NCBI GenBank assembly: GCA_910578515.1
Contig: CAJTQR010000003.1
Location: forward strand, 434,001 to 498,000
DNA length: 64,000 nucleotides
From: an uncultured Duncaniella sp.
Lineage (GTDB): Bacteria; Bacteroidota; Bacteroidia; Bacteroidales; Muribaculaceae
Direction of reading: 5' to 3'
In this document: positions 32,379 to 40,421 of the stretch, piece after piece
Position numbering within the stretch: the first letter of the stretch is position 1
Layout: every line of letters starts with the position of its first letter
Notes under the pieces: generated by a model
The model's input: only the letters and a program-made list of their open reading frames with translations
What the model was told of the DNA's origin: nothing
Databases searched by the model: none
Program-made: the position numbers and the translations under genes

Positions 32379-33563
32379 ATGAAAGGGATAATTAAATTGT
32401 TAATGGTGTTAGCAGCTATATGTCCCTTGAGCGTTTCGGCTCAGGGGACAGCTGATATTTCAGCTGCTTTGAAACGCCTTGATTGCTTCGTATCAAATGC
32501 GAAATTCAGTGTGACGCTCCCGCAGAACGACACTGATGTGGTCTATGAACTGAATCTCGAATCGGCGGCTACCGATTCCGACCCCTACGCTCCATGTGAT
32601 TATCTGATAAAATGGTCGCTCGACGCCCCCTCCGGCAAGGTCGAGGGCTTTTCGGCGTATTATGACGGCAACCATTACCGCTACCGTGACAACCGACTCC
32701 AGGAGTATCATGTGAATTGGGATTCCATTCCTTTCATGCCCACCGCCACAACTATGGGTGTGCAGGGTGCCGCACAGTTTGCCGACCTTCTGCCACAGTA
32801 TATAGCACTTGAGCTTGAGAAGATGAGCAGCGACCCTCGCTACACTCTCACCGTCAGCAACGACCGTAAATTTAACGGTACTCCCGCGCTGGTGGTACGC
32901 TCAGTGATGGATGTCAACGGTGTTACAGTAATGGAGAAGGAATTCACATTTGAAGCATCCACCTTACGCCCTCTCCGTATTGACACCGAGAGCAATCCGG
33001 GAGCAATCACCGAGCAGACAGTACTGGTGGATTACAGCTATCCCGCAGCTATGACCTGCGAACCTATCAATGAGGAGCGTCTGATAGCTCTCTATCCTGA
33101 GGTGTTCGAGAAATACCGAGAGAGCAATTTCCGCATTGAGAATCTCCCCTCCACTCCGCTCCCCACGTTCTCGCTTCCCACCACTACCGGTGAGCGTTAC
33201 ACCTATCATCGCGGCGATAGTTTTGCCGCTCCTACAGTGGTGGCTCTTCTTGACCCTTCCACATCCTTCAACAAAGATATAGTCAAGGCAGTGCGCGGAG
33301 CCGTGGATGCCCTTCCTTACAATGCTGATGTGATATGGGTTTTTAATTCGACTAACGTTGACGCCATCGAGGAGATTGTGCCCTCCATACGTCCCGGTGA
33401 GCATCTGCTGATGAACGGCAAAGGACTTGCCCGCGACTGCGGTGCATCATCACTCCCCGTGCTCATAATGGTCAATAAGGATGGTGTGGTGAAAAATGTC
33501 AATCTCGGAGCCAACAACGAGGTGCAGAATATTGTTCTACAGACAATGGCTCTCATGAAATGA
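32379..33563 (+). CDS. Secreted protein with DUF2092-like N-domain and CxxC-less thioredoxin fold
   Basis: The ATG at 32379 is chosen over the in-frame TTG at 32373. A signal peptide (MKGIIKLLMVLAAICPLSVSAQ) is followed by a beta-rich domain resembling outer-membrane-lipoprotein-sorting/DUF2092 proteins (about 25-230). The C-terminal 120 residues look like a TlpA/thioredoxin fold: LPTFSLPTTTGERYTY, then the strand VVALLDPSTSFNKDIV where CxxC would be (about 292-296 read DPSTS), and the cis-Pro region SLPVLIMVNKDGVV. It lacks redox cysteines there, so thiol exchange is unlikely. It may bind rather than oxidise its partner (inference). Confidence 0.72.
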   Translation: MKGIIKLLMVLAAICPLSVSAQGTADISAALKRLDCFVSNAKFSVTLPQNDTDVVYELNLESAATDSDPYAPCDYLIKWSLDAPSGKVEGFSAYYDGNHYRYRDNRLQEYHVNWDSIPFMPTATTMGVQGAAQFADLLPQYIALELEKMSSDPRYTLTVSNDRKFNGTPALVVRSVMDVNGVTVMEKEFTFEASTLRPLRIDTESNPGAITEQTVLVDYSYPAAMTCEPINEERLIALYPEVFEKYRESNFRIENLPSTPLPTFSLPTTTGERYTYHRGDSFAAPTVVALLDPSTSFNKDIVKAVRGAVDALPYNADVIWVFNSTNVDAIEEIVPSIRPGEHLLMNGKGLARDCGASSLPVLIMVNKDGVVKNVNLGANNEVQNIVLQTMALMK

Positions 33564-33624
33564 TGCAATCGACATGAATGTCAACAAGTTTATAGAAATT
33601 TTTAAACAACACTAACTGAATATA

Positions 33625-34134
33625 ATGGAAACCGTATTTTTTAAAGGACAGGCATGCCACACATGCGGCATGCTCCCAACTATCGGCGAAACCGCTTCAT
33701 GCTTCCACCTCGCCGGACCCGACTTGTCACAGGTGCTTTGCAGTGACTTCACCGGCAAGCGTGTGGTACTCAACATCTTCCCCAGCCTCGATACAGAGGT
33801 ATGCGCCCGCAGTGTGCGTAAATTCAATGAGGAAGCTGCCAAGCTGAAGGATGTAGTGGTAATCTGTGTGTCAATGGACCTTCCTTTTGCCATGGGACGT
33901 TTCTGTACCGTGGAAGGTATCAAGAATGTGATTTTCGGTTCTGCATTCCGTTCACCACTCTTCGGTCAGAAGTATGGTGTACAGCTTGTAGACGGTCCTC
34001 TGGCTGGTCTGCTCACACGTGCAGTCATAATTCTTGACGAAAACCGCCGCGTGATTTTCCGTGACCTCGTTGAGGAAATCACCAATGAACCTGACTACGA
34101 GGCAGCTCTCAAAGTGCTTCGCGAAGAGGTCTGA
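33625..34134 (+). CDS. tpx: Thiol peroxidase (Tpx) with extra cysteines
   Basis: The 169-residue protein is a peroxiredoxin of the Tpx branch: peroxidatic C60 in FPSLDTEVCARSVRKFN and resolving C94 in PFAMGRFCTVEGIKNV. It reduces hydrogen peroxide and alkyl hydroperoxides, using thioredoxin. Odd features are C11 and C14 (ACHTCG) and C26, which replaces the usual Asp of the APDF stretch (here ASCF), plus C39 and C81. It closes the operon, 61 nt after the thioredoxin-fold gene, and is followed by a strong terminator. Confidence 0.93.
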   Translation: METVFFKGQACHTCGMLPTIGETASCFHLAGPDLSQVLCSDFTGKRVVLNIFPSLDTEVCARSVRKFNEEAAKLKDVVVICVSMDLPFAMGRFCTVEGIKNVIFGSAFRSPLFGQKYGVQLVDGPLAGLLTRAVIILDENRRVIFRDLVEEITNEPDYEAALKVLREEV

Positions 34135-34175
34135 GAAGTCTGTTAAACAGGACATATCCTGATTCCAGAGATATT

Positions 34176-34220
34176 CCGGTCGTTCACCGCATTTGCCTGC
34201 GGTGAACGACCGGTTTTTTT
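34176..34220 (+). terminator. Rho-independent terminator after tpx
   Basis: Perfect 16-bp GC-rich arms (34176-34191 and 34198-34213) with a 6-nt loop are followed by seven T (34214-34220). Confidence 0.95.
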
Positions 34221-34297
34221 ATGAGTTATTAGCATTTGCCTATGAAAACAAAGGATTTGTAGTGAAATTATGGCTGAAAATAGCAAATTGAAAGCGT

Positions 34298-34328
34298 ATT
34301 AATCTTTTTTTACACAAAAAAGATTAAT
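34298..34328. promoter_or_regulatory. Perfect 13-bp AT-rich palindrome upstream of susC-like gene
   Basis: Arms 34298-34310 and 34316-34328 are perfect complements around a 5-nt centre. The palindrome ends 17 nt before the TAAATTTG (34345-34352) of the susC-like gene and takes the place of the -33 region, which fits an operator for a regulator of the operon. A terminator is less likely because tpx already has one. Confidence 0.5.
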
Positions 34329-34344
34329 ATTAGAATATAATTGC

Positions 34345-34352
34345 TAAATTTG
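34345..34352 (+). promoter_or_regulatory. Candidate -7 element of the SusC/SusD operon
   Basis: TAAATTTG matches TAnnTTTG; transcription would start near 34360, leaving a long leader of about 130 nt. No TTTG lies at the -33 position, which would fit dependence on an activator. Apart from the tpx terminator and the palindrome, the gap 34135-34490 shows nothing else. Confidence 0.55.
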
Positions 34353-34490
34353 CATAGTGTTTTTACGGCAGAACCTTCCTTTGAACTATTTATCACTTGT
34401 TTAAGCTAAGTCTTGTGTAAGAGCCAAATAGATATTAGATTATATTAAAAATTTCTACTTGATAATAATTTCCAATCATCTCTTGTTCCT

Positions 34491-37400
34491 ATGAGAAAAA
34501 TAATGCTTTTTATGGCATTTCTGCTGCTTGCAGTTGGAAGTGTCTACGCACAAAATGTGCGTGTGTCAGGACAAGTGCTTTCTGCGGATGATGACCAGCC
34601 TCTGATTGGTGCCACCGTGCGTGTTCTTGGTACGAACATAGCCGGAGCTACTGATATCGACGGTAAGTTTACACTTACAGGCGTGAGTCCTTCCGACAAG
34701 CAACTTGAAGTTTCCTATATCGGCTACGAGACAAAGGTGGTCGAAATCAAGCCCGAGCTTGTGATACATCTCCAGCTTCATACCGAAATGATGGATGAGG
34801 TTATGGTGGTGGCTTTCGGCAAGCAGAAGCGAGAGTCGTTTACCGGTGCCGCAAGTGTGGTCAGCGCTGCCGACATTGAGCGTCAGCAGGTCACCAATCC
34901 TATTGAGGCTCTGAGCGGTAACGTTACAGGTCTGCAGATGACCGAGACCAACTCCTTTACCTCCGACCCCTCCATCACCATCCGTGGTATTGGCTCTCTC
35001 AATGCCGGGACCGAACCGTTGATTGTGCTCGACGGTCTTCCTTACAGCGGATACTTCAATGACATAAATCCTGCCGACATTGCGAGCATCACTGTACTGA
35101 AGGATGCTGCGTCAAACGCCCTCTACGGTGCCCGTGGTGCCAACGGTGTGATTCTAATCACCTCAAAGAATGCGGAACGCACAGCCACAAAGGTGAGCTT
35201 CGGTGCCAAGTGGGGTGCAAACTCCGACGGACGTGTGCAGTATGACATGATTGACAATCCCGGACAATACTATGAGGTTCATTACCTCGCCATGCGCAAC
35301 TACTATATGAATTCTCTCGGACAGAATTTCAATCAGGCGCATATCAACGCCAACAATGTGCTCGGCGGTCCGATGGGTTCAGGCGGTCTGGGCTATATGG
35401 TCTATACCGTTCCCGACGGACAGATGCTTATCGGTACCAATGGCAAACTGAATCCTCAGGCGGTGTTGGGTAACCGTGTGGCTCATGAAGGTCAGATTTA
35501 CACTATCTATCCCGATGACTGGATGGATGCGGGTCTCCGCACTGGCTTCCGTCAGGAGTACAACGTGAATCTCTCGGGTGGTAACGACAAATTCACCTTC
35601 TATGGCAGCATGGGTTATCTCGGCAACGACGGTATAAGCTATGGCACCGACATAGAGCGCTTTACTACCCGTCTCAAGACTGAATATCAGGCATACTCCA
35701 ACCTGCGTATCGGTGCGAATGCCGGTTATACCCATTCAACCACCAATGTGCAATCAGGCGTATATTACTGTCAGGATGAAATAGCACCGATTTATCCCCT
35801 CTATGTACGTGACGGAGCCGGTAATATCATGCATGATTCCCATGGCAAGGTGTATGACTACGGTTCAGGTAACAATGCCGGACTCTACCGTCCTTTCGAC
35901 ACCAATGGCAATTATATTCAGGAGGACCGCTTGAACATAAGCAAGAATGTGAGCAACGCATTCAACATCCAGGGTTATGCTAACTTTGATTTCCTTGACC
36001 ATTTCCGCCTCACGGTAAATGGAAGTGTATATCTGACCGAAAATCGTATGAACTACGGTACCAATCCTTACTACGGTTATGAATCGGGCGATGCAATCAA
36101 GGGCACAGTACAGGTGCAGCATTACCGTACCATAGACACCAACTATCAGCAATTGCTCAGCTATAACAATGTGTTTGGCAAGCACTCTGTGGACCTTCTT
36201 CTTGGACATGAGTATTCACGCAACGAGATGACCGGTCTTAGTGCTACCAGAAGCAATGTTGCCATGTATGACCAGAACATTGAAATTGATGGCGCCATCA
36301 TGGATAAGAGTATGAGCAGCTCTGTGGATAAATATAATGTGGAAGGTTATTTCTTCCGCGGTCAGTATGACTACGATAACCGCTATTTTGGTTCTGTATC
36401 GTTCCGCCGCGACGGTTCCTCCAACTTCCATCCTGACCACCGCTGGGGTAACTTCTGGTCGGTAGGCGGCGCATGGATTATGAGCAAGGAGGAATGGTTC
36501 CCCGCAAAGTGGTGGCTAAATATGCTTAAGATAAAGGCTTCATACGGAGAGCAGGGTAACGATGCTATCGGTTCCTACCGCTATGTTGACTATTACGGTA
36601 TCGCCAATTCGGACGGTAACGTGGCTTACGTGTTCTCAAGCAAAGGTAATCCAGATATCACTTGGGAAACTGTAGGCAGTTTTAATGCCGGTGTGGAATT
36701 TGAGTTGTTCAACAGCCGTTTGCGTGGTGGCGTGGAGTTCTATCAGCGCAACACCCGCGACATGCTTATGTGGTTCAACGCCCCCTTGTCGCTCGGTTAC
36801 ACAGGTTACTATGACAATGTGGGCGATATGCGCAACACCGGTGTTGAAGTAGACCTTACAGGCGATATCATCGCCACCAAAGATATCACATGGACTGTCG
36901 GATTGAATCTCTCGTGGGAGAAAAACCGTGTCACATACCTGCCCGAGGAGAACAAACGCTTTGAAGTGGATGGTATTAAAGGTTATATCGGTGGTTCCTT
37001 CTACTATGGCGAAGGTCTTCCGGTCTACAGCTGGTATCTCAAGAAATATGCAGGTGTAAACGATAAAGGTGAGGCGCTTTACTATGCCACTCGCACCGAG
37101 GGTGAACAGGAGGTGGAGTATACCACCACTGATTATGCACAGGCAAAGCAATATCTTTGTGGTTCAGCTCTCCCGAAACTTTTTGGCGGTTTCAATACTT
37201 CCGTGAAGATTTATGGTGTGGATATTAATGCCCAGTTCAACTACTCTATTGGCGGTAAGAAGTATGACTCAGCCTACGCCGGTCTAATGACAAACCCTTC
37301 CGGTTCGCTTGTAGGCGCACAGCTTCACAAGGATGTGCTTGACGGATGGTCGGTTGACAATCCCACATCATCCATCCCCCGCTGGCAGTACAACGACCTT

Positions 37401-37664
37401 TATGCTGCATCGTCTTCCGACCGTTGGCTCACCGATGCGAGCTACCTGTCGCTGCGAAACCTCACAGTGGGTTATACTTTCCCGAAATCAATCATCTCAC
37501 GTCTCCACATGTCGAAGCTCAGAGTATACTGTGCGGCTGAGAATGTGGCTTACTGGACCAAACGCAAAGGTTTTGACCCGCGAATGCTTGCCGCTTACGG
37601 CGCATCGGCAGGATATGCTTATCCAATGCGCACTATCTCCGGTGGTTTATCCGTGGAATTCTAA
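34491..37664 (+). CDS. SusC/RagA-family TonB-dependent outer membrane transporter
   Basis: The 1057-residue protein has a signal peptide (ending GSVYAQ), a carboxypeptidase-regulatory-like domain (about 24-110, VSGQVLSADDDQPLIGATV), a TonB box region, the plug (SITIRGIGSLNAGTEPLIVL, then LKDAASNALYGARGANGVIL) and a 22-stranded barrel. It imports a ligand captured by the SusD partner, driven by TonB. No N-terminal signalling domain or anti-sigma gene is present. It heads a four-gene operon, 15 nt before the SusD gene. Confidence 0.96.
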   Translation: MRKIMLFMAFLLLAVGSVYAQNVRVSGQVLSADDDQPLIGATVRVLGTNIAGATDIDGKFTLTGVSPSDKQLEVSYIGYETKVVEIKPELVIHLQLHTEMMDEVMVVAFGKQKRESFTGAASVVSAADIERQQVTNPIEALSGNVTGLQMTETNSFTSDPSITIRGIGSLNAGTEPLIVLDGLPYSGYFNDINPADIASITVLKDAASNALYGARGANGVILITSKNAERTATKVSFGAKWGANSDGRVQYDMIDNPGQYYEVHYLAMRNYYMNSLGQNFNQAHINANNVLGGPMGSGGLGYMVYTVPDGQMLIGTNGKLNPQAVLGNRVAHEGQIYTIYPDDWMDAGLRTGFRQEYNVNLSGGNDKFTFYGSMGYLGNDGISYGTDIERFTTRLKTEYQAYSNLRIGANAGYTHSTTNVQSGVYYCQDEIAPIYPLYVRDGAGNIMHDSHGKVYDYGSGNNAGLYRPFDTNGNYIQEDRLNISKNVSNAFNIQGYANFDFLDHFRLTVNGSVYLTENRMNYGTNPYYGYESGDAIKGTVQVQHYRTIDTNYQQLLSYNNVFGKHSVDLLLGHEYSRNEMTGLSATRSNVAMYDQNIEIDGAIMDKSMSSSVDKYNVEGYFFRGQYDYDNRYFGSVSFRRDGSSNFHPDHRWGNFWSVGGAWIMSKEEWFPAKWWLNMLKIKASYGEQGNDAIGSYRYVDYYGIANSDGNVAYVFSSKGNPDITWETVGSFNAGVEFELFNSRLRGGVEFYQRNTRDMLMWFNAPLSLGYTGYYDNVGDMRNTGVEVDLTGDIIATKDITWTVGLNLSWEKNRVTYLPEENKRFEVDGIKGYIGGSFYYGEGLPVYSWYLKKYAGVNDKGEALYYATRTEGEQEVEYTTTDYAQAKQYLCGSALPKLFGGFNTSVKIYGVDINAQFNYSIGGKKYDSAYAGLMTNPSGSLVGAQLHKDVLDGWSVDNPTSSIPRWQYNDLYAASSSDRWLTDASYLSLRNLTVGYTFPKSIISRLHMSKLRVYCAAENVAYWTKRKGFDPRMLAAYGASAGYAYPMRTISGGLSVEF

Positions 37665-37679
37665 TCTCTTCAAATTTTT

Positions 37680-39422
37680 ATGAAAATGATGAAAAAACAG
37701 ATTATATATACATTGCTTGCCGCAGCGATGGCTCCATGTCTCACCGGATGTCTCGAGGAGTATACCCCTACAAACGGTGCAACCGGTACCCAGATTGAGG
37801 GAGCAGACAAGCAGTCGCTTTCCAACGCGGTAGCGTCATATATGAACAGTGCGGTTATGACGGCAGATGGCGGTCATTCATACGATATCGGTTTCATGGG
37901 ATTCGCTATCTGGCGTGATGCCATGACTGCTGATTTACCGGTCTATGACCCCGCTTACGATTACTATACCGTGTTCGGCTACCAGACCTACCTCGGCGAC
38001 TATGCGTTGCAGGCACTTATATGGCAGCGTTATTACGGACTTGTGCAGAAAACCAATCTGCTCCTTGGTGTGGCTAATCCTGAGGTTGAGGCCGACCGCG
38101 TATATATGGGTAATGCGCTTGCTTACCGAGCCATGGCTTATATGGATTTGGCGCGTTTATATGAATACCGTCATACCGATGTGGCTTATCTCGACCAACG
38201 CGGAGAGCAAATCAAGGGTCTAACCGCTCCGATTGTGACTGAGAAGACTACCGATGCTTCCGGTCGCTCCAATCCTCGTGCTCCCTTCTATGAGATGTAC
38301 CGTTTTATTCTCACTGACCTTAATAATGCGGAGGCTTATCTTGCCAACACCCATGTGGCTGATTCCAAGCTATCGGCATGTCTCGGTGTGATTTACGGAT
38401 TGAAGGCACGTTTCTATCTTGACCTCGGAACACGTTACTCGAAGTATCCTGATGAGCTTGCCAAGCAGACAGAGAATGAGAACTCTGAGGCTCTTGCTGA
38501 CTATGACAAGTTTGGCATCACCACAGCTAATGAATATCTCAATCTTGCGGCGCAGTATGCCCGCAAAGCTATAGGCGAAGGGTTTGCCCCGACTTCCGAA
38601 AACCAATGGTTTGACCCTAAGACAGGATTCAACACCCCGATTCCTTCATGGATGTGGTGTATCACCATATCTACCGACGACCCCATCGCCACCTCATATA
38701 TCTGGCAGTCGTTCGTTTCGTACATGTCGCCTGAAGCTACATGGGGACTTGCCGCTCCCGGTTACAATGCCTCACGTATGATTGACGCACGACTTTTCAA
38801 TTCTATTTCTGACGGTGACTGGCGCAAGACTACCTGGATTGCTCCTACCGATGTGGCAAATGTAGAGGCATTCAACACCAAGTATGCCAAGGGTACAGCT
38901 ATGGGATACAATGAGTGGAGTAATTTGGGGGCTTATGTGGGTATGAAGTTCCATCCCGGTTCTGGCGACCGCACCACCGCTACCACAGGCAATGCCATGA
39001 GTTTCCCGCTTATGCGAGTGGAGGAGATGTACCTCATAGAGGCAGAGGCCGTGGGTAGAGTGTCCGGACCGGCAGCCGGAGCGCAACTGCTCAATTCGTT
39101 CATGAATCTTTACCGCTACAAGGATGGCTCGTTCAGTGCTTCGGTGGCATCCATCGATGATTTCGTTGACGATGTATTCAAACAGAAGCGTATAGAATTC
39201 TGGGGCGAAGGTCAGATTCTGTGGGATTACCGCCGCCTGGAGAAAGCAATTGTTCGTGGCTATCCGGGCACTAACCACTATTCACAGTTCTGTTTCAACT
39301 CTTACCCCAACGCCGTTGCACCCTGGACCATCCTCTATATCCCGGACAGCGAGCGTAACTACAACACGGCGATTGTGCTAAATCCCGACCCATCCAACGC
39401 TCTCACCCTTTGGAGTGAGTAA
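37680..39422 (+). CDS. SusD/RagB-family nutrient-binding lipoprotein
   Basis: The 580-residue protein has a lipoprotein signal with lipidated Cys24 (LTGCLEEY) and the SusD TPR-like fold (YYGLVQKTNLLLGVANPEV, AYRAMAYMDLARLYEY) with the C-terminal motif VFKQKRIEFWGEGQILWDYRR typical of SusD. It caps the SusC channel at the surface and binds the ligand. The family usually binds glycans, but peptide or other ligands are possible. Confidence 0.93.
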   Translation: MKMMKKQIIYTLLAAAMAPCLTGCLEEYTPTNGATGTQIEGADKQSLSNAVASYMNSAVMTADGGHSYDIGFMGFAIWRDAMTADLPVYDPAYDYYTVFGYQTYLGDYALQALIWQRYYGLVQKTNLLLGVANPEVEADRVYMGNALAYRAMAYMDLARLYEYRHTDVAYLDQRGEQIKGLTAPIVTEKTTDASGRSNPRAPFYEMYRFILTDLNNAEAYLANTHVADSKLSACLGVIYGLKARFYLDLGTRYSKYPDELAKQTENENSEALADYDKFGITTANEYLNLAAQYARKAIGEGFAPTSENQWFDPKTGFNTPIPSWMWCITISTDDPIATSYIWQSFVSYMSPEATWGLAAPGYNASRMIDARLFNSISDGDWRKTTWIAPTDVANVEAFNTKYAKGTAMGYNEWSNLGAYVGMKFHPGSGDRTTATTGNAMSFPLMRVEEMYLIEAEAVGRVSGPAAGAQLLNSFMNLYRYKDGSFSASVASIDDFVDDVFKQKRIEFWGEGQILWDYRRLEKAIVRGYPGTNHYSQFCFNSYPNAVAPWTILYIPDSERNYNTAIVLNPDPSNALTLWSE

Positions 39423-39451
39423 TCTGTAACAGCTAAAAATGTTAATGAATT

Positions 39452-40375
39452 ATGAAATCAATATATAAACTGGCATTTGCGGCTATTGCATTCACGTTGC
39501 CGCTTGCATCATGCTCGGATGATGACGATTACGCTCCTGGCGAGGAGGTCGCAGCCGATTGCCCTTCGGTTTATTTCCCTCAGCAGGGTTCTTATTCCTA
39601 TACCTTCACATCTGATGAGGCTGATAAGAACATCAACCTCAAGGTGTGTCGTCTAAACTCCGTTGGAGCAGTGGCGGTACCAGTGACCATCACCTCGGAT
39701 GTGGAAGGCTTTACCGGTCCGGCCACAATCGAATTTGCCGATGGTCAGACCGAGGCTGTCTATCCTCTCAGCTGTGACGGGATACCCCGTCAGAGCGAGT
39801 GTGACGTCACTGTCTCAATTCCAGAAGACTTCACCAATCCCTATGCCGAGGGTACAAGCATGGTAAGCGTTAAGTCGCTCGTGGCTGACTGGGAACTTTG
39901 GGCTCCCAACGCTTTGTTTGAGTTCAGTTACTACTATGCATCAATCCGCAGTGACATTTATGCTATGCGCGGCACCCGTCGACTGAAGATTGAGAACTTC
40001 CTCGGTTCAGGTCTGGACCTTCAGGTCAATGTTGAGGATATAGACCGTAATGTTACCAGTTACGCCCGCATGTTCCCCCTCAACAATGCTGACCCGTATG
40101 TAAATTACTATCCTGATGATGCATTTGATTGCTGGTATTTCTATGATGAGGCTACCGGCGATTGGCCCGTATGGAGTCCTGATGGCATAGGCACTCCTCA
40201 GATTAAGTTCGCACTCTGCTATGGCTACGATGCATCGTCAAATTACAAGTATACTTACATATTACCTTTTGACAATTCCGGTAGTTTCACATTTGAATTC
40301 AGTTATAGCGACGGTACAAGCGGTTATGACTATGTGAATTTCTCCTACGATGAGCCTCTCTTCGAGATGTTCTGA
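39452..40375 (+). CDS. Surface lipoprotein in SusE/F position (307 aa)
   Basis: A signal peptide ends at Cys21 followed by SDDDD, the Bacteroidetes lipoprotein surface-export signal. The N-terminal part looks like a Calx-beta or immunoglobulin-like domain (NLKVCRLNSVGAVAVPVTITSD), and the C-terminal half is aromatic-rich. No enzyme motif is recognised. It lies 29 nt after the SusD gene and is probably an additional surface ligand-binding protein of the system. Confidence 0.8.
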   Translation: MKSIYKLAFAAIAFTLPLASCSDDDDYAPGEEVAADCPSVYFPQQGSYSYTFTSDEADKNINLKVCRLNSVGAVAVPVTITSDVEGFTGPATIEFADGQTEAVYPLSCDGIPRQSECDVTVSIPEDFTNPYAEGTSMVSVKSLVADWELWAPNALFEFSYYYASIRSDIYAMRGTRRLKIENFLGSGLDLQVNVEDIDRNVTSYARMFPLNNADPYVNYYPDDAFDCWYFYDEATGDWPVWSPDGIGTPQIKFALCYGYDASSNYKYTYILPFDNSGSFTFEFSYSDGTSGYDYVNFSYDEPLFEMF

Positions 40376-40421
40376 TGAGGATGCTGGTTAAAAATCAAAA
40401 ATCAGTATGCATTCATAAAAA

